Source: Kingdonia uniflora
Taxonomy: Eukaryota > Streptophyta > Magnoliopsida > Ranunculales > Circaeasteraceae
DNA: 64,000 nt
Assembly: GCA_014058105.1 (NCBI GenBank)
Contig: JACGCM010000779.1
Location: 2,480,001 to 2,544,000 of the forward strand
Direction: 5' to 3'
The translations under genes were made by a program, and so were the position numbers. Position 1 is the first letter of the stretch. Each line of letters starts with the position of its first letter. Below are positions 1 to 10,960 of this stretch, piece by piece. A model generated the notes under the pieces. That model was not told the origin of the DNA, searched no databases, and saw only the letters and a list, made by a program, of their open reading frames with translations.

Positions 1-1230
1 TCAAGGCTAGGTACTATTTTACCCAAACATATTTTCAGCCACCAAGGAGCTTACGTAATTGGTAGGGACATTGGAGACAGTATTGTTATTGTTCAAGAAC
101 TGGTTGGAAATCTCCACAAGAATGTAAGAGGACATAATGTAATGGTTAAAGTTGACATGGCCAAAGCCTACGATAGGTTAGATCGGGGGTTCATGAAAGC
201 TGTGCTACAAAAAATTGGTTTCAATCAAAGATTAATCTGGCACATAGCTCAATGCATTGAAACCCCATGGTTCTCTGTGGTGGTTCATGGTGTGTATAAA
301 GATTTTTTCAAATCTTCACTGGGTTTATGACAAGGAGACCCACTTTCTCCCATGCTTTTCATACTTGCAGAAGAAGTACTTTCCAGAGGGCTTCACAGTT
401 GGCTTGGAGAGGGTAGAACTGGTTATTATTCTGCAAAATAAGGTGCCCTCAACCTTACTCATTTGTTGTATGCAGATGCTTTTATAGTGTTCTTAAATGG
501 CAGTTTGAACTCTATTAAGGGACTTATGGACTTTCTTCACAGATATGAATCTTGCTCAGGCCAGTTGCTTAACATAGATAAGAGTGGGTTGTACTTACAT
601 CACTCTGTTCATAATCCTAGAAAAACATCATTCAAAGGGGTTGTGGTTTTTTGATAAAGATTTTTTCCTTAATGTATCTGGGGGCACCAATCTGCTATGG
701 GAGAATCAAATTATCAATTTTTGATAACCTTATTCAAAGAGTTCTAACGAAGATACAGGGCTGGCAAGGAAGAGTACTATCTTAAGGTGGTAAACTAATT
801 CTTATCACTCATGTTTTGAATTCATTGCCTATGCATTTACTAGCATGTACTAATGTTCCTGAGGGTATTATAAACAAGCTAGAAAAGATCATTGTTAAAC
901 TCTTTTAGGGCTCTCATGAAGGCAAGTCAAGGAGAAAATGGGTCGATTGGTCTAACATCTGTAAACCTATGCTAGAAGGAGGTCTCGGACTAAGAAATTT
1001 ACAAGATATGAGAAGCTGCTTCTCATTGAAGAGGTGTTGGAACATTCTTCACACTGACTCTCTATGGGCACAATTTATGAGAAACAAATACTATCATAAT
1101 GATAGCTGGAAAAGCATCTAAACTAAAATATCAAACAGTAGAAACAGATGCGAGGTATGCTTAAATTTGAGGAGGCAAACACATCGTAGGTTATTGGAAA
1201 AAGTGACTTAAGCTTCTAGCATGATAACTG
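1..1230 (+). pseudogene. LINE reverse transcriptase remnant
   Basis: Non-LTR reverse transcriptase that copied the element's RNA at the target site. The readable parts are a fingers/palm stretch with 'VDMAKAYDRLD' (about 148-180), the family's GLRQGDPLSP motif seen as GL-stop-QGDPLSP (TGA at 328-330, probably from CGA), and the catalytic YADD box near 470 read as YADA, so one metal-binding aspartate is lost. Thumb-like sequence follows in shifting frames to about 1230, including a recognisable 'GGLGLRNL'. The gene is inactive on three independent counts. The family assignment is firm; the exact LINE clade is not. Confidence 0.85.
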
Positions 1231-1289
1231 GACAGGCGAAGGACCATTACAAGATTTATACTCTGATGATATTTAGTAGAACATCAAGA

Positions 1290-1660
1290 TAAATGATGTC
1301 ATTAATAATAGTGGCACCTGGTATTGGGATAAACTGCATTATGAGATACCTGATCCTTGTGAAACAATTCTGCAAAACAAGTTTCAACTTAGTGAAGAAC
1401 TGGATAAACCTTTATGGGATCCTGCTAGAAATGGAGACTTCTCTATTAAATCTTCTTGGGAATTTTGGAATGTTGCTGACCCAGAAACCGAGAGATTAAA
1501 ATGGATATGGCATAAGGTGGTGCCTACCAAAATCCAAGTCTTCTGCTGGAAAATGTGGAAAAGAATTATTCTTGTAGATGTTGTTGTGTCTAAGCTGGTT
1601 TGCCTACCCTCCAAATGCAGTTGTTGTATCCGTAGCAAATGTGAAGATATTGATTAGCTA
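1290..1660 (+). pseudogene. LINE zinc-binding reverse transcriptase (zf-RVT) region remnant
   Basis: This region matches the zinc-binding segment that follows RT in plant LINEs. Visible pieces are a 'GDFSIKSSW' stretch (about 1434-1460) and a 'W.W...VPTKIQVFCWK' stretch (about 1505-1553), then a cluster of cysteines near 1615-1630. It lies between RT and RNase H, as expected. One frame is open for about 330 bases and then ends. The role in the family is assumed to be nucleic-acid binding. The call rests on the tryptophan/proline pattern and position. Confidence 0.7.
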
Positions 1661-2034
1661 TTTGTAAGAGGGGAACTGGCTACCCAAATATGAAGTCATT
1701 TTAGTAGGTTTTTACGGGGTAAAAATGGCTGCAAATCAAACTTACTGGGCTAAACAAGGCACATGGTTAAAAGCTGCAAATAAAAGTTCCCAAATGGGTG
1801 TGGTTAGAGGAATACTACCTGGCCTCATATGCTAGGAAATCTAGAAGGCAAGATGAAAATTCAGGTATGAAAAAACTAAAATTTGACAAGACTTACTGAT
1901 AAGAGAGATTACCTCATGCGTGTAAGACTGCTTGAGAAACATCAATCTTAATGTAGATATAAATTTCTCTGACACTATTTCCATTAAGCTTCTACAACTA
2001 CAAACTGTTAAAGTGTTATTCAGGAAAACCATAG

Positions 2035-2460
2035 TGGTGAGATGGTACAAACCTCAGAACGGGTTTTTCAAACTAAACACAAATGGTTCTACTGCAGATA
2101 ACCTTTATAAAGCAGGTGGTATAGAGAAAAATAGTAGGGGAGTTATGGTGCTTGCTTTCTTAGTAGAATTAGGATCTAATACTAATATAACAGCAGAACT
2201 ATATGCTTTATTACTAGGCTTGCAGCACCGCCAACAAAATTGATGGTTTCCATTACTGGATGAAGTGGACTCTAAAGTAGTTGCAATTGGTATAACATGT
2301 ATAATAAAGTACCGAGCAGACTGCGCCGAGTGCAGAAAAGAATTGAAAGCATTGGCAGAAAACATCAAATACAGCTCTAATATATATTTTGGGAAGGTAA
2401 TCATACCCCTGATGGGTTATCCATGAAAGCAGCCAACAAATTAGCAAAAAACATTGCCAT
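2035..2460 (+). pseudogene. LINE C-terminal RNase H remnant
   Basis: A plant-LINE type RNase H. It begins with 'W.KP..G.FKLN.NGS', where the family has the first catalytic aspartate in DGS; here it is asparagine. An 'AELYALLLGLQ' helix with its glutamate follows near 2193-2225. After that the frame breaks, but 'EVDSKVVAIGI' (about 2261-2293) keeps the position of the next aspartate. Plant L1 elements commonly carry this domain after the zinc region, so it supports the LINE call. Non-functional. Confidence 0.75.
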
Positions 2461-2592
2461 GTTAGCAGTTTATCTCCTAGAGTCGCTACTGCTTATAACA
2501 AGGACATTAAAGGAGTAGCTTATTTAAGAAAATGATTGCGTTATAAGGGGCACAGGTTTATGTCCTCCCCATTGTACTATTTTCATGAATCA

Positions 2593-3163
2593 TTAATAAA
2601 TCGATTGTTCCATAAAAAAAACGTAAAACACATCATCTTTCCAAAACTTATTCAAAAATTTACAGACATTTATTACCTCCGACATGTTCCCGTTCAACTG
2701 AATAGGACATGCCCCAATGATGTTCATAATCCCTTTTGCAAGATTTCTAAGGGGAAAACTCAACCCATACTCCAACTGAGAAAGGTAAAACGAAAACCCT
2801 CTCCTAAGTCACCCTGGACATTTCCATCATAATATTCCAAGGAGATCGATTCCTCTAAACCTCTATCTACTTTCCCCTTCTCCAAATCAGCCAACAGAAA
2901 GAAGTGTTCCTTCCCAGATCCTACAATACAACTTCTAAAATGCCTATAAGCATGTTCTACAAAATTACCCCATCTTCCCCTATAGAAGCTTTGGCTTTAC
3001 AAAACTCTTTAAACATATCAGAATTTGGAGGATAGGATACTAATTTTCTAGGAAAATCGGGAAATTGAACAACTCCTACTTCATCCTCCCTATCAGATAT
3101 TACATTCTTGGACTCTTCCGATCGACCAGAGGTTGACGTATTATTAATAAGTAAAGTCCCCAT
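2593..3163 (-). pseudogene. Element B antisense gene, Transposase_28-like exons
   Basis: Read on the minus strand, 3163-2957 includes 'DFPRKLVSYPPNSDMFKEF' and 2775-2593 includes 'IIGACPIQLNGN' followed by a helix. The same order and wording occur in A (15720-15200), and the second block recurs in C ('VAPVQMNGN') and E ('VAPYQLNCN'). This pattern (a short loop with P-x-Q-L/M-x-x-N) matches the domain Pfam calls 'putative gypsy type transposon' (Transposase_28), which rice and maize Tat elements carry in antisense. Its function is unknown. Frames are broken between the blocks. Confidence 0.7.
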
Positions 3164-3648
3164 ATCAACTATAATTCTACAGATGATGTTTGATCCTATA
3201 CAAAACTCCTCATGCTCGACCTACATACAAGTCCAGGTATTCCATCATTATCTTTTACATATACATCACCCACATACATATATCTTTCATATCTCATTTT
3301 TATAAATATATCAAGTAGATTTTTATAGATTACTGTAATAGTAATTTTTCGATTTGCATACCACAAAAAAAGATTTTCAAAAGAAATATATTCAAAGTAT
3401 CACAAATCATCAACTAACCTTCTATGTCAGATATGAATCAGGCGCAGCGCCAAATCCTTCCCTCACAAAGGTGTTGTATAACCACCTACATGACTCAGTC
3501 TCTACAACTCTTTCTTGCTTTGATTATTGATTACTCTCTATTAATTTCTCACAAAATTCTATGCTACTTTTTCTCTTTGCTTTCTTACTGCTCTTCAAGT
3601 TTGTAGTAGCATATTCCCCAGATTCGACTAAAGTAAGCCAGAATAGTA

Positions 3649-4035
3649 TAGTTGAAGACAGATTGCATTCGAAAAGATACCAAAAGTCCTCGACCTACTA
3701 AAAGTAGCCGTTGGGCTTTGTCAAGAAAGAGCTATTAAAGATCCATGAAGTTCGCCCACTCCCCCCGGAATAGGGGACTATTTCTTTCTTTTTGTAAACT
3801 GCCTATATCTACTATAAATACAAGCAAAAAATTGATTATCCATGGACTGCAATCCGCAACTCTACTGTCATTACTTTATAAACCCTACTATCACTCCTAA
3901 AAACTTGTAATAATTAACAATATACTAGATTTTATATCAAAATCCTCCCCGAGGTCGTGGTTTTTCTCAGCTTTTACTGAGTTTACCACGTAAAATCTTG
4001 TGTGTTTAGCCTTTTATTACAGTCTCCTTATGGAC
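3649..4035 (+). repeat. Probable solo LTR (copia-like) inserted in element B
   Basis: A 387-base block unlike the corresponding part of element A is flanked by TAGTA on both sides (3644-3648 and 4036-4040). It contains a TATA box (TATAAATA, 3813-3820) and, near its end, the 'gaggtcgtggtttttctc ... accacgt' wording common at the 3' end of plant copia LTRs. Both terminal dinucleotides are eroded (TA instead of TG; final A missing). No internal region is present, so it would be a solo LTR. Confidence 0.45.
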
Positions 4036-4059
4036 TAGTATTGGCGAAGATTCTCCTTC

Positions 4060-4330
4060 CAGAAAACACGCCACTACAAAGTTTTCTGAAGTTGATAAAC
4101 GTATGAATGAGGAAGATAGAGCATTATTTTATATTTTTTTCTCTAACTGTTGGCAGCTATTGGACCTCACACGAGCCGCCATCGGTTTTGGAACCGAGGC
4201 ATCCCTTCCATAATTAATGCCAGACGTTTTACACCTTTTCGGTGAAGATACCTTCCCATCATTGCCCCCTACCCTATATTTTAATATTTTCATCTTTCTA
4301 TTTCAAATAACCATCTGACCTCCCCACACC
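4060..4330 (-). pseudogene. Element B antisense gene, second exon (NDGKV exon)
   Basis: On the minus strand this reads through 'GNDGKVSSPKR' and further to 'RVRSNSCQ'. Element A has 'CNDGKVALSKR ... HTRSNKCQ' at 16300-16150 and element G has 'CNDGKVVSPKQ' at about 63346-63380. The three copies align without gaps over about 60 residues, so this is a real conserved exon. Its partner exon 1 in B lies at about 19141-19500; element A inserted in the intron between them. Not an intact frame. No function is known. Confidence 0.65.
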
Positions 4331-4595
4331 CATGATGACTCAACACTTACATGTAATCAAATTTTCCCTGCAATTAAACCAGAGGCAAAATCAAAATCTG
4401 CATGCTTTTTTAATTTTTTGCTTCTTCTACTTTTAGAAGTGCTGACATCATTTCCATAGTTTTCAACATTTTAAATATGTTTAAATTAAGTTTTAACAAC
4501 AGTCACAAAAATTATTTACTATAATAGAGGACAGATTCAAACTTTATTCTCATTACAATTCTTTGACAGTTATTCAAACTCATACAATTCACTCC

Positions 4596-5175
4596 TGTAG
4601 GGGCTTATCCCCCGACCTCACTCATAATCGAGCTCAGGCAGTTCGATTTACCTCCATCTCAGGATCACACAATTTTAGCACTTAACACTCCAGTCAAACA
4701 TTCCAACTAGCCCCACGAACTACTCAAGAGCGTGGGTCGAGCTAAACTCGGATAACGTTATTCAGTCAAAGACACCTATCTCCCACAAACTCGTTAGTTA
4801 TTCAGTCAACCGCCACTAATCGCATCATTCGGAAAATATGTTCTAGCACGATGAAGAGATGTGGAGAAGCCTATAAAAAGGAAATGTTCCAGAAGAGATA
4901 GGGACAAGAAAAATTACTCAAAACTTTTTATTTATGAGATCAAAAGCATTTCTATGTTCTAGAGATCACTTCTAATAAAGATATCCACTCAAAGTAATAA
5001 AAATACTTTTACAAAAATCCTCCATATGAGGTTGTAGATTTTTACCTGTTCAGAGGTTTTCCACGCTAAAAATACTTATTCTCATTTCTTACTTTCTTTT
5101 AGAGTATTGTTACAGGTTCATTTGTGTAATACCTAATTCCTAATCAAATTGAGCTTACAGAATTTGGCCATTATA
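4596..5175 (+). repeat. Element A 5' LTR
   Basis: Starts TGTAGGGG and ends ...GGCCATTATA, where related copies end in CA (TTTCA at 19135, TTACA at 21720). It is followed directly by the primer-binding site. Same length as the 3' LTR. It includes the polypyrimidine and 'gaggttttccacgctaaa' wording also present in the LTR of B. Confidence 0.93.
4872..4880 (+). promoter_or_regulatory. Probable TATA box of element A LTR promoter
   Basis: TATAAAAAG in the middle of the 5' LTR, the usual place for the U3/R promoter. The matching spot in the 3' LTR (about 18831-18840) reads ATTTAAAAAG and is weakened. B's LTR keeps TATATAAAG at 21381-21389. Confidence 0.55.
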
Positions 5176-5195
5176 TTTGGCGCCGTCTGTGGGAA
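5176..5195 (+). other. Element A primer-binding site
   Basis: TTTGGCGCCGTCTGTGGG lies right after the LTR. The TGGCGCC start fits pairing with a tRNA 3' end (…GGCGCCA). D and C have the related TTTGGCGCCATCTGTG and ATTGGCGCAGTCTGTG at the same place. I cannot identify the tRNA from sequence alone. Confidence 0.75.
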
Positions 5196-5248
5196 AGATT
5201 GTATTTCCACGATACCCTAAGGCAGTCTTTCATTACAATTTTTATTTA

Positions 5249-6494
5249 TGGTTTCTTCCTGACGATAGGCCACAGGAACTCAGCTCGAAATTTCATGGAT
5301 CCAGGACAACTCACCGAGTTACGAGAGAATCTCCACGCAGAGGCAGAAAAATGCGTCGAACTCAAACTTCAGCTGACAAAAGGTTGCGAGGTCCGAGAGA
5401 AAGAGCTCAATGCAGAATGACAAGCTCGTTTGACAATGCACAAATGGCATGAAAATTAGATGATAATGATGTAGACTGCACTCGAAGCTCTGCAAAATAC
5501 TCAGAAGGCTCATCCTGCCAAGGGTCATGATCAACTTCCAGAGACCTCCCGCATTTCAGCGAGGGAAAGGTTGCGACCTCGGGGAGCCACTAGTAAAGCC
5601 ATTTTCAGAAATCTACCATATGGACTGGAGCCCTCTATCCATTAGAGGGGAGAAGTTCAATCAGAAGCAAGCCGAGGTCACCCTCTTTCAATCTGTCAGG
5701 ACAAAGATAAGCGACCACTACATCAAGTTCCAGCACGAGATCACTTGAGTGAAGGTACGGGAACTTATCATCCCCTGCCAACACAGCCAGTAATTCAGTC
5801 GACACGTCATTACGTCACAAAAGAACTTATGGATCAGGGAATTAAGGAGCTGATCAAGGCATAAGTTCTAGGTACTATCGTTGATACCACAAAATTACAA
5901 GGAAGTCCGATTGCAAAAGAACTATACGATATGGAAATACCGAAAGGTTTCCATACTCCCCTAATTCACAAATACAAAAGTACTGACCCGAAGGAGCATA
6001 TTCAGTAGTACCGCGATTCAATGGGGATGTACTCCAATCTCAACGACATTCACTGTAGACTGTTTGCCGCAAGCTTACAAGAGGAACCACTCCGATGGTT
6101 CTACTCCCTTCCAGAGGAATCTATCTAATCATTTGAGTAGCTGCAGAAGCAGTTCATCAAAACATATGCTCACAACAGAGACAAAGAGGAGAACTTGTAT
6201 TCTCTTATCAGTCTTAAGCAGTCACATGGAGAAAAGCTTAAGGATTTTTTAAAGAAGTTCCTAGAGCTTGTAAGAAAGGTGGATAACCTCGACCGAAAAA
6301 TAGCCGTAACCGCCTTCACCAATGCTCTCTGGCTCAATTGCAAAGCAAAAGAGTACCTCTTCCTTAACAAGCCTGTAACGTTAGAGGAGATGATCACCAA
6401 AGTCAACGGTTACGTCGACTTGGAGAGGATGATGTCTGAGCGACAAAAGTCTACCAAATCTGTCCTCTCCACCAAAGTCTCACATGCGGAATGA
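5249..6494 (+). pseudogene. Element A gag remnant
   Basis: Capsid-type Gag that would package the element RNA. The N-terminal part (about 5295-5420) is charged and coiled-coil-like ('ELRENLHAEAEKCVELKLQ'). The retrotransposon gag domain runs from about 5930 ('PKGFHTPLIHKYK') through 'EEPLRWFYSLP' (about 6080-6110) to 'MITKVNGYVDLERMM' (about 6391-6435). The C-terminal part lost its frame before any zinc knuckle that I can see. Several stops, three of them within 5930-6160. The same gag pattern is in C and E. The start was not fixed; the frame before 5295 is broken. Confidence 0.8.
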
Positions 6495-6835
6495 ACCAAC
6501 GAGCCCAAGGAGGAACAGGGAGATCCAAAACGCACCAAGGGAAACACTAGATATCCTCGGAGAAGCTGTCCATAAAACAATCCCATCCTCCCAAAGCTGA
6601 ACGTCCGAATCTCTACAAATTTTCAACTGCTGTTGAAAGACATGCTCTACCACGACTCTCAACCATTGAGGCCCATCGAGAATTGACCTTTATGCCTATA
6701 CCATAAGTTAAATCACCATTCTACTAGCAATTTCTATGCTCTATAGCAGATGCCCGGGCATATTTTGAAGGAAGGACAGATACTCGTATACATTGTTGAC
6801 TTGAAGTCATACCAAGATTATAACAGGAAAAAATA

Positions 6836-7300
6836 ACTCGAAGTTGTTCATGTCAACGGCAGAGCAGAGAAGAAGCATCTCTACTACATGCACCTCAGTG
6901 ACATGATCCAAATAAACCAGATCAACAATTCCAACCGATCAAAGCGTTGGAGGCTCTCGGAATGCTGTAATCTTACACCTCAAGACAAAGAAGCCAAACT
7001 TCTTCTTGAGTCGAGCAATCGCCGACTCAGAATCTCTTTCGAGGATTGCGATACTAGTCATGTCAAATTCCTACATCATGATGCGTTAGTCATAATACTT
7101 AAGATGAAACAGTTTCTCATGCACACAATGACCATCGATACTGGAAGCGGTATTGAAATTCTTTTTTAGAGTACGATCGACCAGATGGGTTTGGCCGACC
7201 AAGTTATTCTGAACAACGCAGATATCAGTGGGTTCAATGGCTCTAGCTACTATTGACATCATTTTCTACATCATCAATGTCAAGTCTCACTATCTTGGGA
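6836..7300 (+). pseudogene. Element A aspartic protease remnant
   Basis: Retropepsin-type protease that would cut the polyprotein. The active-site motif is preserved as 'TIDTGSG' (about 7132-7152), preceded by the family's 'F.DCDTSHV.F.HHDALVI' stretch (about 7042-7095), which occurs in all four pol-bearing elements here. After a stop at 7167 the reading continues as 'NNADISGFNGSS'. This is the only protease in the window with an unaltered DTGS. It lies between gag and RT, as expected. Confidence 0.82.
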
Positions 7301-7489
7301 TCATGGGACGTTTTTGGATACAGAATATGGATTCAATCGCTTCCACCTATCATCAAGCACTCCGGTTCAAGCACAATATTGGTATTTGCGAGATCAGAGG
7401 TAGTCAGAAACTTTTTTGAGCTTGTGAAAATACTGTCTTAGCCATCCTAGATACTTTAGACAGATTGGCTGCATAGCAATTACAGAAAA

Positions 7490-8560
7490 TTGATAACCTC
7501 GATGACCTATCACCTACAGAGGAGTCCACCGAATATGTCAACATTGATAGACCTTGTAGAGGAACGTTCATCGGAACCAAGCTGGTTCAGTCCGAGAAAG
7601 TCGCTCCCATCCAATTTTTGTAACGCAATCGGGATGTTTTTGCATGGTCTTTCGAAGAAATGCCTAGAGTCGATCAAGCTATGGCTTGCCAAAAGTTTGC
7701 CATCAATGTCAACGCCCCAGCGGTCAAAATAAAATAGCGATGACTTTCACCTCGTCTTCGAGATGAATTTATCACCGAGATCAAGAAATTGATCAAAGTG
7801 GGATTCACTTGAGAAGCCAAGTATCCAGACTGGATATCCAACATTATTGTTGTCCCAAAGAATAACGGAAAAGTTTTTATTTAAGTAGATTTCACAGAGC
7901 TGAACAAACATACCCCAAAGGACAGTTTCCCTCTTCTCAACATTCATCAGATCCTCGATTCTACTATAGGCCATGATCTCCTATCTATGATGGATGCTGC
8001 TTTAGGATATAATCAAATACCACTTCTAGAAAAAGATCAAGAGAAGACAACATTCATTACCGAAAGTGGACTTTACTGTTACAAAGTCATGCCCTTCCGT
8101 CTCAAGAATACAGGGGCCACATATCAACGATTGATGGCTGCTATGTTCAAAGCACACTTGGGAAAAATTGTTGAAGTCTACATCGATGATCTCTTTTGCA
8201 AAAGCATACATTCAAAAAATCGTATCACAGATCTCAACACAATATTAAACATCCTTCGGTCTTATATAATATGTCTCAACCTTGATAAGTGTCAATTTGG
8301 GATACATTCTGGCTGCTTCCTAGGCTACCTCATCAGCAACATAGGGATTGAGGCCGATCTAGATCATATTCGAGCTCTTCTCGACATGCCTTCTTCCAAG
8401 ATAACAAAAGACGTTCAAAAACTCGCTGACAAGATCGCCGCGATCAACCGTTTTGTCTTTAAATCTTCAGACCGCTACCGCTGGCTATTCTTATTACTCT
8501 GCGGATGTACCAAATGAGGTAAGGTTCAGCCAACTGCGGAAGTCACATGGACACCAGAAT
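7490..8560 (+). pseudogene. Element A reverse transcriptase remnant
   Basis: RT of the gypsy type. Order seen: a linker 'CRGTFIGTKL' (about 7553-7582), 'GFT-stop-EAKYPDWISNIIVVPK' (about 7801-7860), 'FTELNKHTPKDSFPLLNI', 'MMDAALGYNQIPL', 'GATYQRLM' and the catalytic 'VEVYIDDLF' (about 8170-8196), followed by 'DKCQFGI' and 'GFLGYLIS'-like wording. The stretch from 7987 to 8517 is open for 176 codons with an unchanged YIDD. Upstream stops at 7736, 7810 and 7882 disable the whole. Sequence reads straight into RNase H. Confidence 0.88.
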
Positions 8561-9060
8561 GCGATGCTGCTTTTCAGGATCTCAAAATCTATTTAGGGAG
8601 GTCTCCCATAATGAGCACCCCTGTAGGTAATGAGGAACTTATAATATACCAAGAAGCCACCGTCACTTATCCCGGCTCGGTTCTCATTCACCTGGAAGAG
8701 AAAATCAAGAAACCAGTCTTTTTCATCAGCAAAACTCTTATACCAGCAGAAAAAAAAAGTACTCTAAAATTGAGAAACTTCTTCTCACCCTTGTTTATAC
8801 TTCGCAAAATCTCAAGCAATACTTCCAAGAACATTTCGTCAAAGTGATGACAAACTACTTACTTCGGGAAGTTTTGTCAGAAAAATAGAAATCACAAAGT
8901 GTGTAACAATGGTCAGTCAGTTTGGGCGAACATGATATCAAGTTTGAATAACGTCATTCCGAAAATGGTCAGGCCGTTGCTGATTTTCTCGTATATTTTC
9001 CAGTGGAAGATCCCGAGTGAGAGGATTTGACCCGGACCTTACCGAAAGTACGCTAAGGAA
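8540..9060 (+). pseudogene. Element A RT-linked RNase H remnant
   Basis: The connection and first RNase H that follow RT in gypsy pol. Visible landmarks are 'WTPECDAAFQDLK' (about 8549-8588), 'PVFFISKTLIPAEKK' (about 8712-8756) and, after a frame change, 'QAVADFL' (about 8968-8988). The active core between them is damaged, and one frameshift follows 8756. Position and landmarks match C (37940-38390) and D (30450-30900). Confidence 0.75.
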
Positions 9061-9079
9061 TCCAACTCCCAAGCCATTC

Positions 9080-9560
9080 GACGAATGAGCTGACTGGATC
9101 ATTACATCAGGGTGGAGGCTTGTCACAGATGGATCAGCAGGACCCACAGGGTTAGGAATCGGGATCATTTTGATTACCCCTTCAAATGACAGAATTAAGA
9201 AATCAATCCACTTGGATTTTGGGGCCTCAACTAATGTCACCAAGTATGAAGCTCTCATTCACGGACTCGACCTTGCGCTTGAGCCTGATGTCCCCGAACT
9301 TTTAGTTTACATAGATTTATTACTCATCGTTCATCATTATTCAGAGCAGTACAAGAAGACTGCGAAGATGATCGAATACGCAGCCCTCATTGCAGATAGG
9401 ATGAGTAAGTTTGCGAAAGCAACTCTCAAATATCATCCTCGAGGGGAAAATAGGTATGCCGATTCCTTGGCATATCTAGCCGGGGTCTTGGGTACAGAAG
9501 CACGATATCTTCAGAACGAAATCATTTCAACCACCAACATTGATCACATATCTGTATGCA
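9080..9560 (+). pseudogene. Element A second (archaeal-type) RNase H remnant
   Basis: An additional RNase H between the RT-linked RNase H and integrase, a hallmark of the Tat/Ogre group. It opens with 'VTDGSAGPTGLGIGIILI' (catalytic D near 9127), keeps 'YEALIHGLDLAL' with the family's glutamate (about 9245-9280) and 'YHPRGENRYADSLAYLA' near the end (about 9431-9480). The central DSQL aspartate is kept in 'YIDLLLI'. It is open for most of 9170-9865, one of the longest open stretches in the window. The downstream linker leads to integrase. Confidence 0.82.
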
Positions 9561-10735
9561 TGATCAACACTGGAGGCGATAAAGGGGGAAACGATGATTG
9601 GATAAAGACATTCTTATCCTACCTCGGTGTCGACAATAAGTACAAAGGGCCACTCTCAGCAGATCCAAAAGAACGCCGACAGCTGATCAACAACTCAAAG
9701 CGTTACATCACTCAAAACAGTATGCTTTACCGTCTTTCTGTAACAGGGCCTTATCTCAAGTACCTCTCGAAGTCAAAAGTAGACGAACTGCTCTGTAAAT
9801 TCCATGAAGGAACATGTGGCTCCCACGCCACTGGTAGATCATTGGCAAACTGGGTTATAACTTAAGGAGTATTCTGGCCTGGCATGCGCAAACAAGCAGA
9901 GGAGTATTTTCGCAGGTGCGATACCTGCCAGAGACATAGAAATATGATATGCGCCCCTGCGCTCGAAGTTAATACATGCATGGTTTACAGGCCATTCAAA
10001 AGATGGGCACTGAACCTCCTCATTGAATTCCCTAACTCTCCAGGTAATCACCATCACCTACTCGTTGCTACCGATTACTTTTCAAAATGGGTGGAATCAA
10101 TTCCCCTATCTTGAACCAGAGAAAAGACGGTCATCTCTTTTATCTGGAACCATATAATCAGTCGATTCGGATGCCCCCACTTAATTCATATCGATAGCAG
10201 TCCCCAATTTGTGGGAGATAAGGTCGTAACCTTCCTAAATCACCATAATATCATCCACTCACCATCAAATCCCTACTATCCTCAAGACAATGGCCAAGCC
10301 AAAATCACTACCAAAACCATCGTGGATGGACTCAAAAAATGGCTTCACTCACATAATAAAGGAAATTGGGTTTGTGAACTACCTCACATCCTGTGGGCTT
10401 ATTAAACCACTCCCCGACAATCCACCGGGTGTACCCCATTCCTCCTTGCTTATGGCACTGAGGCAGTCATTCCTTATGAATATCATTATCTAGTTCGTGA
10501 TCACGAGCTAACTAATGAGGAAAAAGAGTTCGAATTGCCTTACAACCTTAATATGATAGATGAAACCAGGGAACGCGCCATTGCTAACCTAGCTAGAAAA
10601 TTAGCCAACAATTGGGAGGGCCCATTCATTATTACAGGTCTCTCAGGCCTGGGATCATACTATCTCATGATAGAAAATGGAATCCCCCTTTCAAATCCTT
10701 GGAATACTAGGCGACTAAGGCGATACTATCATTAG
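9560..10735 (+). pseudogene. Element A integrase remnant with two lost catalytic residues
   Basis: Integrase that would insert the cDNA. The HHCC zinc region is visible ('HEGTCGSH' near 9810, 'CDTCQRH' near 9917). In the catalytic core the first aspartate is asparagine ('RWALNLL', about 10000), the second is kept ('HIDSSPQF', about 10189), and the glutamate is lysine ('NGQAKI', about 10290). Stops lie at 9863, 10112 and 10403. The C-terminal part ends with 'NPWNTRRLRRYYH' and a natural-looking stop at 10733. No chromodomain is present, as expected for Tat elements. Confidence 0.88.
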
Positions 10736-10960
10736 GCGTCTTGCTACTACATTTCCATTGTTCGTTGTTTGATTTTCAATTCCAAAAGTGAGATTCTTAT
10801 CTCCATCCAATGTAAATTCTAAACTTATCAATTAAGTTTTTTTGAGCAATGTCATTCTCTTCATGAACATTCGTCCACATTTCACATATTAAAGCATAGA
10901 TAAAACTAGCTTACAATTAATATTTTCCATGTTTAATCTGGGATATCACTTGATTGGCTT
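10736..10960 (+). other. Spacer between pol end and tandem array in element A
   Basis: AT-rich, with no coding pattern that I can recognise. It runs from the integrase stop to the first unit of the 161-bp array. Confidence 0.6.

Larger units (their letters stand above)
1..2520 (+). mobile_element. Degenerate plant LINE (L1-type) fragment, 5' truncated by the window edge
   Basis: Three parts of a plant L1-type ORF2 follow in the right order: reverse transcriptase, a zinc-binding region, and a C-terminal RNase H. Many stops and frameshifts show that it is dead. The endonuclease would lie left of the window. I find no poly-A tail at the right end; sequence akin to the Tat antisense region starts near 2536. 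Whether the LINE inserted into element B or was joined to it by rearrangement cannot be decided here. Confidence 0.85.
2536..4595 (+). mobile_element. Element B, left piece (3' non-pol region of a Tat-type element)
   Basis: This piece holds antisense coding remnants colinear with element A: 2536-2800 resembles 15099-15350, 2950-3165 resembles 15540-15720, and 4080-4330 resembles 16130-16300. It ends at the duplication ACTCC (4591-4595), and B resumes at 19136 on the far side of element A. Nothing of B's gag or pol is in the window. B is therefore the host of A and was already missing its 5' half here, or that half lies beyond the LINE. Confidence 0.8.

Noticed and set aside
1384..1638. An 84-codon minus-strand frame
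   Set aside because: Reverse shadow of the LINE zinc-binding region.
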